Shown: one piece after another, positions 15,246 to 23,355 of the stretch
How positions within the stretch are numbered: position 1 is the first letter of the stretch
Layout of the letters: each line of letters begins with the position of its first letter
Assembly: GCA_900320405.1 (NCBI GenBank)
Contig: OOHM01000004.1
Coordinates: 1 to 58,417, forward strand
Origin: an uncultured Pseudomonadota bacterium
GTDB taxonomy: Bacteria; Pseudomonadota; Alphaproteobacteria; Rs-D84
Length of the DNA: 58,417 nucleotides
Direction: 5' to 3'
Notes under the pieces: model-generated
Told to the model about the DNA's origin: nothing
Database searches by the model: none
Seen by the model: the letters and a program-made list of their open reading frames with translations, nothing else
Program-made: the position numbers and the translations under genes

Positions 15246-15267
15246 TCCCCCTGCGATAACAGGGGAA
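15246..15267 (-). promoter_or_regulatory. hairpin covering the ribosome-binding site of the PQ-loop gene
   Basis: CCCCTG (15248-15253) pairs with CAGGGG (15260-15265). On the minus strand the 3' arm contains AGGGGGA, the likely Shine-Dalgarno sequence, followed by six T and then ATG 15239. It could act as the terminator of the upstream gene, as a switch hiding the ribosome site, or both. Confidence 0.45.
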
Positions 15268-15314
15268 TTATATCATAAAATCGGTGTAAAGAATAGGATT
15301 TCCTTTATAACACC

Positions 15315-15602
15315 CTAACGGCCCTGTGTTTTCAGGGTTTTAGCACGTTTTAGAAATTCTTTTTCATAGACAATACAACGCATACTTGGACACAAATTGT
15401 CTTCACCTTGCAAAAACATTCTGTCGTCACCGGTTTCAGACAACTGTCTTATAAATGCACGATATTCACGAAAATGTTTGCTGACACTTTCGCATACTTT
15501 ACCTGTGACCGAACAAACATATGTGTCTTGGGGTAAATTATAATCCCGCTCGTAAAAAGGTCCACATTCATACAAAATTCCGTTTTCAATTTTATCTGCC
15601 AT
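15315..15602 (-). CDS. hypothetical Cys-containing protein
   Basis: 95 residues, soluble. Cys occur as ECGPFYERDY, YVCSVTGKVCES and NLCPSMRCIVYE, spacing compatible with a metal site (CxxxxxxC and CxxxxC). The C-terminal half is basic and helical (EKEFLKRAKTLKTQ). AAGGA lies 8-9 bases before ATG 15602. It is part of a minus-strand run of unknown genes from 17356 to 15315, each with its own good ribosome site. No family recognised. Confidence 0.65.
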   Translation of the reverse strand: MADKIENGILYECGPFYERDYNLPQDTYVCSVTGKVCESVSKHFREYRAFIRQLSETGDDRMFLQGEDNLCPSMRCIVYEKEFLKRAKTLKTQGR

Positions 15603-15619
15603 TTTTATCTTCCTTATTT

Positions 15620-16072
15620 TTACCGATCATTTGTTTGTGCTTTTTTACCAAAGTGCGCCAACTGATGAAACACAGCATAGATCCCGTCTTGAAATTTTCT
15701 GATACGAATGTCTTTGTTCCTTTGCTGCATAAACGCCTTGATCACCATTTTTTTAGTATCTGCATCCATACTATAATTGCCTGGTTGAATGGTGTGATGT
15801 TGCAGTAATTCTGATGCAACATCTGATTTAGTTAAAGATGTCATTATATTGATTTCATCTTTACAACGTTGACACGTGTCAAGCATATTAAAAGACAGTT
15901 TTATTTTTTTACCTAAATGCAAAACGCTATCATTATACCTAAATGGATACGCGATATCGAAAAGTTCGGCTCTTGATACTTTTTTTCCTAAATATTCTAT
16001 GCGCAGACGAAACTTTGGTGGCTTATGTTCTAATATATAACGAATAAGTTTATTTACTTCATTATCGTTCAT
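15620..16072 (-). CDS. hypothetical protein
   Basis: 150 residues, basic, no signal peptide or membrane helix. It has a CQRCKDE pair in the middle, a helical N-terminus (NEVNKLIRYILEH) and a basic central region. AAAGG lies 7 bases upstream of ATG 16072, and the gene ends 17 bases before the next one. Function unknown; the neighbourhood suggests a lineage-specific block. Confidence 0.62.
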   Translation of the reverse strand: MNDNEVNKLIRYILEHKPPKFRLRIEYLGKKVSRAELFDIAYPFRYNDSVLHLGKKIKLSFNMLDTCQRCKDEINIMTSLTKSDVASELLQHHTIQPGNYSMDADTKKMVIKAFMQQRNKDIRIRKFQDGIYAVFHQLAHFGKKAQTNDR

Positions 16073-16182
16073 TTTAATACCTTTTTATTTTTTACCGCAA
16101 TTTGCCCATATATTTATCGAGGCAAAGGTTTTTGGCAAACGCTTTCACGAAGACATATCACGCGACATTTGTTGCCTTTTTA

Positions 16183-16803
16183 TTATCGCGAAATTTCGGT
16201 TGGTTTTTCACCAAAAAATCTTTTTGTTCTTTCGTATACAGACAGCGTTTCTTCCGGTTTTTCTGACCTGCTTGGCGATATCACAGGAAGAAACTGATGG
16301 GAATAGCGGGCATCATCCGCACAAATATATGCGCAAATTCGTGCACAACTTGGGCCACTGCCTTGTGAGGAAAGAAAAACCCAATCAGATGTTCCATCAT
16401 TAAACTTTACACGATACCACGCGTTTTCGCCAGGTTCAGCACTTGGTTTTCCAGTTTGCCCACGACGCCCCCTGGTTTGAGATGACAAAACATGTAATTC
16501 TTGAACATTTGGATTGATTTCTCTTTGTATGGAACCAAAAATGCTAATTGCCAACTCCGAGGACTTTATTTTTTCACCACGATAATGTGTCGATGGTTTA
16601 CCACCAACAAAGATACCATTGGCGTTTATTGTTATGTATTCTGTATTTGGAATATCAGATTTACGAACATCATTGTTGAACTTTTCGGCGGTTTCCATAA
16701 TTTCGTTCATTAAATCGGGCATTTTACCGTCCAGGAATGCCGCAACATACTCCTGTTGAAAATCCGACATCGTGCTTTCTTCATCCCAAAACCAAGATGA
16801 CAT
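16183..16803 (-). CDS. hypothetical protein
   Basis: 206 residues. N-terminal acidic/helical part (FQQEYVAAFLDGKMPDLMNE), then a central stretch NANGIFVGGKP and a segment AWYRVKFNDGTSDWVFLSSQ followed by GPSCARICAYICADDA with three Cys. The C-terminus is polar. No signal peptide. AAAAGGA lies 6 bases before ATG 16803; Met12 is a weaker alternative. Sits 13 bases downstream of the gene at 16817-17356. Not recognised. Confidence 0.62.
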   Translation of the reverse strand: MSSWFWDEESTMSDFQQEYVAAFLDGKMPDLMNEIMETAEKFNNDVRKSDIPNTEYITINANGIFVGGKPSTHYRGEKIKSSELAISIFGSIQREINPNVQELHVLSSQTRGRRGQTGKPSAEPGENAWYRVKFNDGTSDWVFLSSQGSGPSCARICAYICADDARYSHQFLPVISPSRSEKPEETLSVYERTKRFFGEKPTEISR

Positions 16804-16816
16804 CTTTTATCCTTTT

Positions 16817-17356
16817 TTATTTTGACCGGCCTTTGGCGTGCATTAAACTGTCGCGATAGTGTTCGACCGCCTGTTTATATTCCAAGTACTCTGCCGGCAA
16901 AGTTTTTTCAAATGCTTCAACCTGTTTTTTCACGCGTTGCGTTTTTTTAAAGTCTACATAGTCTATTATACCTATAGCTATAATAAACAATCCCCACGAC
17001 ATAAATAAAATACCGGTTCGTTGTCCGGAGGTCAGGGGTTTCCTGCCTGTCTTTTCTTCTTTTTTTAATGCCTGTTCATTATATTTGGCAACACACAATC
17101 TATACAGTTCTTCCAGATCTGGTCTTTTCTTGTAAAAAAACCAATCCTTAAAATCTATGCCTATCTGGTATTCGTCAAACTCATCATATTTATGAAATGA
17201 AAACTGGTATTCGTCACCGATATAAACACGAAAAAAGCCCGTACCACTCGAATCTTTAACTATGACATTTTTATTGCGGATAATATCCAAACATTTTTGA
17301 ATTATTTGGTCATCAGATTGTATTTTTTCTTTTTCAAAATTATCGTTATTCGCCAT
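16817..17356 (-). CDS. hypothetical single-pass membrane protein
   Basis: 179 residues. A cytosolic N-terminal domain (about 110 residues; aromatic strands FFRVYIGDEYQFSFHKYDEF) precedes one membrane helix near 111-132 (GILFMSWGLFIIAIGIIDYV) and a charged coiled tail (KKQVEAFEKTLPAEYLEYKQ). AAAGGA lies 8 bases before ATG 17356. It is the first gene of the minus-strand unknown block, with TTGACT-N16-TATCAT in front. Function unknown. Confidence 0.65.
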   Translation of the reverse strand: MANNDNFEKEKIQSDDQIIQKCLDIIRNKNVIVKDSSGTGFFRVYIGDEYQFSFHKYDEFDEYQIGIDFKDWFFYKKRPDLEELYRLCVAKYNEQALKKEEKTGRKPLTSGQRTGILFMSWGLFIIAIGIIDYVDFKKTQRVKKQVEAFEKTLPAEYLEYKQAVEHYRDSLMHAKGRSK

Positions 17357-17381
17357 TCTAATATCCTTTGGTTTTATGGGT

Positions 17382-17409
17382 ATGATACTATAAAATCAAG
17401 GCAAGTCAA
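17382..17409 (-). promoter_or_regulatory. promoter of the minus-strand hypothetical block
   Basis: Minus-strand TTGACT (17409-17404), 16-bp spacer, TATCAT (17387-17382). It drives genes 17356 down to 15315. Confidence 0.55.
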
Positions 17410-17441
17410 CGATAAATACCCCCACCAACACTAACACCCGT

Positions 17442-17455
17442 CACGACATGTCGTG
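17442..17455. promoter_or_regulatory. 14-bp perfect palindrome between divergent promoters
   Basis: CACGACATGTCGTG lies between the divergent promoters of the unknown block and the DUF2155 gene. It is a candidate operator for a dimeric regulator; inferred from symmetry only. Confidence 0.35.
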
Positions 17456-17476
17456 CCGCGGTTACATTTTTTTAAT

Positions 17477-17505
17477 TTGACTTGTCGGCGATATGGCGGT
17501 AGTAT
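17477..17505 (+). promoter_or_regulatory. promoter of the DUF2155 gene, apparently leaderless
   Basis: TTGACT (17477-17482), 17-bp spacer, TAGTAT (17500-17505); ATG 17512 follows after six bases with no Shine-Dalgarno sequence. Confidence 0.6.
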
Positions 17506-17511
17506 TTAACC

Positions 17512-17868
17512 ATGATGAAAATTTCAAGATTTTTTTTAATTTTACTCTGTGGCGCGGTTTTGGCGACGGGCGCGAACGCATATACAAATCGCAATACTGC
17601 CACAATTCAAATACTGGACAAGGCCGCCGGAAAAACCCAAACATTAACAATACCTGTTGGGCAAGAAATTGTGTTTGAAAAATTAACAATTGTTGCACGT
17701 GCGTGTAAGCAATCTGACCCATTCAAAGCAGAAAACTTTTATGCGTTTGTCGAGATTGTTGAATCTGGCAATAACAAAATTTATGCAAATTGGTTTGACA
17801 GAAACAACCCGGGTAAAAATCCGGTGCAAAATCCGGATTATGACGCATGGTTGGTAAAATGTGAATAA
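17512..17868 (+). CDS. DUF2155 family periplasmic protein
   Basis: 118 residues. Signal peptide about 1-23 (KISRFFLILLCGAVLATGANA). The mature part matches the alphaproteobacterial DUF2155 pattern: an ILDKAAGKTQTLTIPVGQ strand pair, a conserved Cys in VARACK, an FAFVEI-like core (FYAFVEIVE), WFD, and the C-terminal YDAWLVKCE with the second Cys, probably a disulfide. Role unknown in the family; periplasmic. The start is ATG 17512 or 17515; the promoter places transcription start at about the first. It leads a run (17512-21244) of closely spaced genes including tsaD and xseA. Confidence 0.85.
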   Translation: MMKISRFFLILLCGAVLATGANAYTNRNTATIQILDKAAGKTQTLTIPVGQEIVFEKLTIVARACKQSDPFKAENFYAFVEIVESGNNKIYANWFDRNNPGKNPVQNPDYDAWLVKCE

Positions 17869-17890
17869 AACAAGCAAAAGGAAGGAAACC

Positions 17891-18196
17891 ATGAAATTTT
17901 TGAAAAAAAGTTTAATTTTTGTTGTTGGAATTTTCGCGTTGTTGGCCGCCGTTTATATGTTTGTTGGCGTGCAAAAGACAACTTCTTTGGAAACTGGAAC
18001 ATTGAAGGATTGGCGGGCGGCATCAATTGAACGCAAGGGCGCGGCGATAAAAATACTGCGTGCGTCGGACGATAATATGGATATGTTGGTAAAGTGCGTT
18101 GATAAAATGGCGACACTGCCGGATTCAAGCGATATGGCCGTGCGTAATGCAACAGAACTTTGCTTTATGGGTATGCAACTGAAAGAAAATATATAA
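17891..18196 (+). CDS. small membrane-anchored hypothetical protein
   Basis: 101 residues with one N-terminal membrane helix or signal anchor (about 6-26, SLIFVVGIFALLAAVYMFVG) and an extracytoplasmic helical part containing two Cys (VKCVDKM and ELCFMG). AAGGAAGG lies upstream of ATG 17891, chosen over an in-frame ATG at 17861. Its stop overlaps the next start by one base. Not recognised. Confidence 0.65.
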   Translation: MKFLKKSLIFVVGIFALLAAVYMFVGVQKTTSLETGTLKDWRAASIERKGAAIKILRASDDNMDMLVKCVDKMATLPDSSDMAVRNATELCFMGMQLKENI

Positions 18197-18888
18197 TGTG
18201 GCGCACACTGCTTTTTATTATTCTTGTTGGATGTTCATATCAAAATAATCAAAATTTTATTGGTGCCGAGTATTTGGGTACAAAATATATCCGTGACCCG
18301 TTGGGCGAAGGAATGGGGACTGACCCCGACCCATTGATACGCTTTGATGCATTTGATTGCACAACATTTGTAGAAACAGTGTTGGCAGATGGAAACAGAG
18401 AAAAACTGAATCAAATACGATATAAAAACGGCCAAATCGAATTTACAAACCGAAATCATTTTATTGAAACAGACTGGATAAAAAATAATTCGAAACTGGT
18501 AAAAAATGTTTCGGCGCAATATGCCCCGACCGCCGTTCGCACCGTTACCATAGATAAGAAAAATTGGTTCAAGATAAATCATAATATTGATACAAATTTT
18601 GAAAAACAAACCGTGAATTTGGAATATATTCCGTATAAATATGCCCGGGATATTACTGTGTCCGAACCCAAAATAGTTTTGTTCGTCAATGCACCGGGGC
18701 GCGCGCCCGAAAAAATTGGCACAGATTTGGCGGTACGACATATGGGTTTTCTGTTGCCTGATGGACGGTTGCGTCACGCATCAATTCGGCAAAAGCGTGT
18801 TGTTGATGTAGACTTTAAAAAATATGTAAATCAAATGATGGAAAACCAAAATAAATTGGGTATAATGTTGCTGGAAATAAAAAAATGA
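18196..18888 (+). CDS. DUF1460-like (NlpC/P60-type) lipoprotein
   Basis: 230 residues. A lipobox (FIILVGC, Cys13) indicates outer- or inner-membrane anchoring. RFDAFDCTTFVETVL (Cys55) is the signature of the DUF1460/N-acetylmuramoyl-L-alanine amidase-like NlpC/P60 fold, where this Cys is the nucleophile; a later His may lie in AVRHMGFLLPDGRLRHAS. It may cleave or bind peptidoglycan fragments, inferred from family. ATG 18196 overlaps the previous stop by one base, and the 3' end overlaps tsaD by 4 bases. Confidence 0.78.
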   Translation: MWRTLLFIILVGCSYQNNQNFIGAEYLGTKYIRDPLGEGMGTDPDPLIRFDAFDCTTFVETVLADGNREKLNQIRYKNGQIEFTNRNHFIETDWIKNNSKLVKNVSAQYAPTAVRTVTIDKKNWFKINHNIDTNFEKQTVNLEYIPYKYARDITVSEPKIVLFVNAPGRAPEKIGTDLAVRHMGFLLPDGRLRHASIRQKRVVDVDFKKYVNQMMENQNKLGIMLLEIKK

Positions 18889-20006
18889 AGAACGATAAGA
18901 TTATTGAAATGGATATGGGTTCAACTGTGTCGACCGATGTTGGCACGGTGTGTTTGGGTATTGAATCTTCGTGTGATGAAACCAGTGCCGCAATCGTAGA
19001 TTCTAATAAAAACATTTTGGCGCATATTATTTATTCACAAATTCCGGAACATCAAAAATATGGTGGTGTTGTCCCAGAATTGGCGGCACGCGCACATATT
19101 TTGGCAATTGACACCGTTATCCGTCAAACATTGGACCGCGCCAATATGACCATTGATGATATTGATGTTATTGCGGCAACGGCAGGGCCGGGTCTTATTG
19201 GTGGCGTGCTAATTGGTTGGATGGCGGCCACAGGTATTGCACAAAGTACCGGAAAACCATTGGTTGCCGTGAACCATCTGGAAGGACACGCGTTGGTGCC
19301 ACGCCTTGCCGCGGCAACGGCGGATAATTCGGCGGCACCGGTGTCGGTTGAATTTCCATACTTGTTGATGTTGGCTTCGGGTGGCCATTGCCAGATATTG
19401 TTGGTGCGTGGGGTCGGCAAATATGAATTGATTGGTCAAACATTGGATGACAGTGCCGGCGAAGCGTTTGACAAGGTTTCAAAAATGCTGGGGCTGGGGT
19501 ATCCGGGCGGACCGATTGTAGATCGGTGTGCCGCATTGGGAAATCCACGCGCATTTGATTTTCCGCGACCCTTGACCGACAAACCGGGGTGTGATTTCTC
19601 GTTCAGTGGTATTAAAACCGCGGCACGCACATTTTTGAATAAATATCCTGCGCCCTATTCTAATGAATTTATAAACGATTTCTGCGCGTCTTTTCAGGCA
19701 TCTGTGGTTGATTGTATAATAAACCGCCTTGACCACGCAATGAAGACCGATGCGGTCATAAAAGCAAAACCAAAAACACTGGTTGTGGCGGGTGGTGTTG
19801 CGAAAAACAGTGCTATACGCGCGGCAATGGAAAAATTGGCACATGAACACGGTATGGTTTTTGCGGCACCACCTATGAATCTGTGTACTGATAATGGCGC
19901 GATGATTGCGTGGGCGGGATTGGAAAACTTTCAAATTGGCAACATTGTACGCGAACCAATCGCGCCGCGTCCGCGTTGGCCATTGACCGAATTACAGGGT
20001 AATTAA
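18885..20006 (+). CDS. tsaD: tRNA N6-adenosine threonylcarbamoyltransferase TsaD
   Basis: Transfers threonylcarbamoyl to A37 of ANN-decoding tRNAs together with TsaB, TsaE and TsaC. 373 residues, about 25 longer than E. coli owing to an N-terminal extension before CLGIESSCDETSAAIV. The metal-site His pair is in NHLEGHALV, the ATP loop is LASGGHCQILLV, and DSAGEAFDKVSKMLGLGYPGGP, FSFSGIKTA and VVAGGVAKNSAIR follow. A start at an internal ATG (18909) would give a more standard length. It overlaps the upstream lipoprotein by 4 bases. The partner tsaB is at 43202. Confidence 0.97.
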   Translation: MKNDKIIEMDMGSTVSTDVGTVCLGIESSCDETSAAIVDSNKNILAHIIYSQIPEHQKYGGVVPELAARAHILAIDTVIRQTLDRANMTIDDIDVIAATAGPGLIGGVLIGWMAATGIAQSTGKPLVAVNHLEGHALVPRLAAATADNSAAPVSVEFPYLLMLASGGHCQILLVRGVGKYELIGQTLDDSAGEAFDKVSKMLGLGYPGGPIVDRCAALGNPRAFDFPRPLTDKPGCDFSFSGIKTAARTFLNKYPAPYSNEFINDFCASFQASVVDCIINRLDHAMKTDAVIKAKPKTLVVAGGVAKNSAIRAAMEKLAHEHGMVFAAPPMNLCTDNGAMIAWAGLENFQIGNIVREPIAPRPRWPLTELQGN

Positions 20007-20008
20007 AA

Positions 20009-21244
20009 ATGCAAAAACCGGAACCATTTGTTAAACCTGATATGATTTTTTCTGTGACCGATGCATCGGCACTGTTGAAAAACGTGGTTGAAACGGCTTT
20101 TCCGGTTATAAAAATTCGTGGCGAGTTATCCCAAATTACGCGCGCCACATCCGGTCATATGTATATGACAATTAAAGACGCCGGTGCGGCGATGTCGGTT
20201 ATTATATGGCGCGGGACACCAGTAAATTTCGCGTTAAGCGATGGATTAGAGGTTATTATTACCGGGCGACTTACCACATATCCGGCACGCAGTAATTACC
20301 AAATTGTGGCGTCAAATATTGAAATGGCGGGCGTTGGCGCAATCCTTAAAATGTTGGAAGAACGCAAGCAAAAACTGGCGGCCGAAGGACTGTTTGATGC
20401 ATCGCGCAAGAAACCGTTGCCAAAATTACCCACAACAATTGGTGTGGTGACCAGTCCGACCGGTGCCGCATTTCAAGATATTCAAAACCGCCTGCGCGAA
20501 CGTTTTCCGGTGCGTGTGATTCTGTATCCCGCCACCGTCCAGGGCCAAACCGCCGCCGCCGAAGTTGCCGCCGGTGTCAAATATTTTAATCGTGCGAAAA
20601 ATGTAGATGTTATTATTGTTGCGCGTGGTGGTGGTTCTTTGGAAGACTTGTTGCCGTTTTCCGAAGAAATCGTTGTGCGTGCCGTTGCCGAAAGTGAGAT
20701 TCCCGTTGTAACCGGTGTTGGACATGAACCGGATTGGATGTTGGTTGACTTTGCCGCCGACTATCGTGCGCCGACCCCAACCGGTGCAGCCGAAGCCGTC
20801 GTTCCAACCAAAATATCATTGATTCAAGATTTGGATAATCTTTGGCACCGTTTATCATCAAACCTGACCACGCGTATTACAAACGCACGAAACCGTATCG
20901 AGAGTATAAACATAAAAAGCCCGCGGCAAATGGTTATGGAACGCGCACAACGTTTGGACGATATCACACGGACACTCGGCATAATTATCAACGCAAAAAT
21001 GGTGGACGCGCGGCGTAAAATGGATGCCGTGGCGCGTATGCCCGACATATTGAACAATAAAATGATAAACCTGAAACGCAGTATTGAACACAGTGGTCAA
21101 ATGTTAAATTCTTTGGGATACAAGAATGTTTTGGCACGCGGATATGCAATTGCACGCGCCGCGGATAACACGATTATATCAAGTGCAAATGGCACCAAGA
21201 AAATTACCAGTATTGAATTTGCAGATGGCATTGCCCACATATAA
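20009..21244 (+). CDS. xseA: exodeoxyribonuclease VII large subunit
   Basis: Catalytic subunit of ExoVII, a bidirectional single-strand exonuclease. 411 residues. An OB-fold N-terminal domain (FPVIKIRGELSQITRATSGHMYMTIKD) is followed by the nuclease domain with PTTIGVVTSPTGAAFQDI, RFPVRVILYPATVQG, VIIVARGGGSLEDL and VTGVGHEPDW...ADYRAPTPTGAAE, then a long coiled-coil region ending in VLARGYAIAR. It starts two bases after tsaD, so they form one unit. xseB is not in view. Confidence 0.96.
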   Translation: MQKPEPFVKPDMIFSVTDASALLKNVVETAFPVIKIRGELSQITRATSGHMYMTIKDAGAAMSVIIWRGTPVNFALSDGLEVIITGRLTTYPARSNYQIVASNIEMAGVGAILKMLEERKQKLAAEGLFDASRKKPLPKLPTTIGVVTSPTGAAFQDIQNRLRERFPVRVILYPATVQGQTAAAEVAAGVKYFNRAKNVDVIIVARGGGSLEDLLPFSEEIVVRAVAESEIPVVTGVGHEPDWMLVDFAADYRAPTPTGAAEAVVPTKISLIQDLDNLWHRLSSNLTTRITNARNRIESINIKSPRQMVMERAQRLDDITRTLGIIINAKMVDARRKMDAVARMPDILNNKMINLKRSIEHSGQMLNSLGYKNVLARGYAIARAADNTIISSANGTKKITSIEFADGIAHI

Positions 21245-21308
21245 CCAATTGACTTTATACTCTTTTTTATATTAAAATCCAAATGAGTCTAAAAGGATGG
21301 AATTATAA

Positions 21309-21652
21309 ATGAGTAAGAAATCTAAAAAATAAATGCCGAATTAATGCAAATATTGATGTCATCAGATGTGCAAATAATCTTTACAAACCTAAGCGAGTAC
21401 GCAACAAGACCAAGTATGTCTTATTTTGTTTTCCAAGGCACAGATCGTAAGTTTGAAATGAATATAGAACCCAAGAGATTTGGAATATCAAACTACACAA
21501 TAACTAAAGATAACGGGGATAAATTCTCGTGCCGTGCGCGCCCAAATGCGGTGTTTTTGCGGCGACCGTTTGCAGATGATATATTGGAAATATACCGGAC
21601 AATAAAATTGCGTCATTTGATACAGCAAGTTAACACCAAAAAGTGTAAATGA
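21309..21652 (+). CDS. hypothetical protein, possible -1 frameshift or sequence error at an A6 run
   Basis: An intact frame runs 21344-21652 (102 residues, no good ribosome site before its ATG). Upstream, AAGGA and ATG 21309 begin a 7-codon ORF, MSKKSKK, ending TAA 21330-21332. A single -1 slip in the six-A run (21324-21329) would join MSKKSKK to INAELMQILMSS and the rest, giving 114 residues with a plausible basic N-terminus. Either the ribosome slips with Lys-tRNA next to the stop, or one A is missing, or the short ORF couples translation. The protein is small, soluble and basic at the end; family unknown. Confidence 0.55.
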
Positions 21653-21654
21653 AA

Positions 21655-21680
21655 ATTTAATCCGTCAAATGACGGATTTA
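21655..21680 (+). terminator. bidirectional terminator
   Basis: AATCCGTCA/TGACGGATT around an A-A loop, followed by TATTTTA. It lies between two convergent genes (21652 and recN). Confidence 0.7.
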
Positions 21681-23327
21681 TTTTAACAGTGTTTTGGCAG
21701 TGGCCAATGATTCCGGCGTTATTTCGGCACCACTGATTATACGCGCAATCTCATTTAATCGATCATTGCCTGTTATTTCATATACATTTGTGGTCGTAAT
21801 ATCACCATTGGATGTCTTTTCAATTTTGAAGTGTTTATCGGCATAGCCTGCGACCTGGGCCGAATGGGTTATAACCAATGCCTGGGACCCGTTGGCAAGG
21901 CGGTTTAACCTATCGCCCACCGCGGATGCCGTCGCGCCAGATATACCGGTATCAACCTCGTCAAAAACAAATGTATGTGCGGTGCGCACACCCGACAAAA
22001 CAACACGCATTGCCAACATCAATCGCGCCAATTCACCACCAGATGCCGATTTGTGCAACGGCGCGAACGGCATCCCCGGATTTGTCTTTATCATAAATGT
22101 AATATCATCCACCCCACCCACGCCCGGCGATACGGTCACAAAATCAACCATAAAATCTGCACCACCAAGTTTCAAATCCGGTAATTCGCGCAACAGGCGC
22201 GTGCGCAATTCATCCGCCGCCGTATGACGCGCCGCCGTTAATTTTGATGCCAATTCATCATATTTTTTTCGTGCGGTTGCAACAATGTTTCCCAATTTTT
22301 TTAATTCGGCGTCTGAGTTGTTTATCGTGTTTAATTCACTTTCCATTTCGGCCAGTTTATTTGGTAATTCATCCGCAGAAACATGGTGTTTGCGCGCCAC
22401 CGCACGTATTGCGAACAAACGCTCTTCGATTGAATCAACCGTATCTGTATCGATTTCGTCGGGTGCAATTGCACCCGCAACATTTGCGACCATTTCCGCT
22501 GCATTATATAAGGCATCAATTTGTTCGGCATATGGGTTTGGGTCTGTTTTAATGCGTTCCAATATATGCGCCACCGCGAATATTTGTGCATCCAATGTAT
22601 TGCCGCCCGCACCAATTGCATTTGCCGCATCGGTTAAAATTGCCGCGTTTTTTTCGGCGTTTATCATATCTGCGCGTTTTGTTGCCAATTCGTCTTCTTC
22701 GCCCGGATAAACATTCAATTTGCGCAATTCCGCGACATTGTGTTCCAAATATTCTTGTTCGGCGGCACTGCGGTTCAAAAAATCTTGCACTTCTTTTAAT
22801 CGTGCATTTGCATCGTGATATTCATTATACGCCACCCGAACATCCAACAATAAATTATTAAAACCATTGATATTTTTGCACGCGAATTCATCCAACGCCG
22901 GTCGATGCATAGATTGATTTAAAAGTGTATGATTGGCAAATTGGCCGTGAATTTCAACCAATTCGTCACCGATATTTTTTAACACCTTGATTGATATTGG
23001 TGTATCATTTACCCACGCACGACTTTTGCCATCTGTGCCAAGGGTTCGGCGTAAAATTATATGTTCATCGCGTTCAATTCCAAATTCATCTAATATTGAA
23101 TTTATGTTGTCATTCGTCACATCGAATTCCGCCGTGACCGATGCCATGTCCGAACCATATCGAATCAATCCCATATCCGATCGCGCACCAAGTGCAAGTG
23201 ACAACGCATCCAACAATATACTTTTTCCCGCACCGGTTTCGCCGGTTAAAATATTCAAACCCGAACCAAATTCAAGATTCAGTTTATCAATCAAAACTAT
23301 ATTAGAAATTTTCAGGTTTATAAGCAT
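21678..23327 (-). CDS. recN: DNA repair protein RecN
   Basis: SMC-like ATPase aiding double-strand break repair. 549 residues. The N-terminal half-ATPase has LNILTGETGAGKSILLDALS (Walker A near 32-39), two coiled-coil arms follow, and the C-terminal ATPase half has SASGGELARLMLAMRVV (signature) and TFVFDEVDTGISG (Walker B). ATG 23327 gives the canonical MLINLKISNIVLIDKL start. No Shine-Dalgarno sequence; TATAAT ends six bases upstream, suggesting a leaderless message. Confidence 0.96.
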   Translation of the reverse strand: MLINLKISNIVLIDKLNLEFGSGLNILTGETGAGKSILLDALSLALGARSDMGLIRYGSDMASVTAEFDVTNDNINSILDEFGIERDEHIILRRTLGTDGKSRAWVNDTPISIKVLKNIGDELVEIHGQFANHTLLNQSMHRPALDEFACKNINGFNNLLLDVRVAYNEYHDANARLKEVQDFLNRSAAEQEYLEHNVAELRKLNVYPGEEDELATKRADMINAEKNAAILTDAANAIGAGGNTLDAQIFAVAHILERIKTDPNPYAEQIDALYNAAEMVANVAGAIAPDEIDTDTVDSIEERLFAIRAVARKHHVSADELPNKLAEMESELNTINNSDAELKKLGNIVATARKKYDELASKLTAARHTAADELRTRLLRELPDLKLGGADFMVDFVTVSPGVGGVDDITFMIKTNPGMPFAPLHKSASGGELARLMLAMRVVLSGVRTAHTFVFDEVDTGISGATASAVGDRLNRLANGSQALVITHSAQVAGYADKHFKIEKTSNGDITTTNVYEITGNDRLNEIARIISGAEITPESLATAKTLLK

Positions 23328-23333
23328 ACCCGT

Positions 23334-23355
23334 ATTATACCCATTTATATGATAT
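23334..23355 (-). promoter_or_regulatory. -10 region of recN, apparently leaderless
   Basis: Minus-strand TATAAT (23339-23334) with a weak TGGAAA 16 bp upstream. ACGGGT then separates it from ATG 23327. It lies in the 17-base gap after the nuclease ORF. Confidence 0.5.

Noticed and set aside
21344..21652. Treating the gene as a pseudogene.
   Set aside because: Only one slip or a single-base error separates a good start from an intact frame; decay elsewhere is absent.
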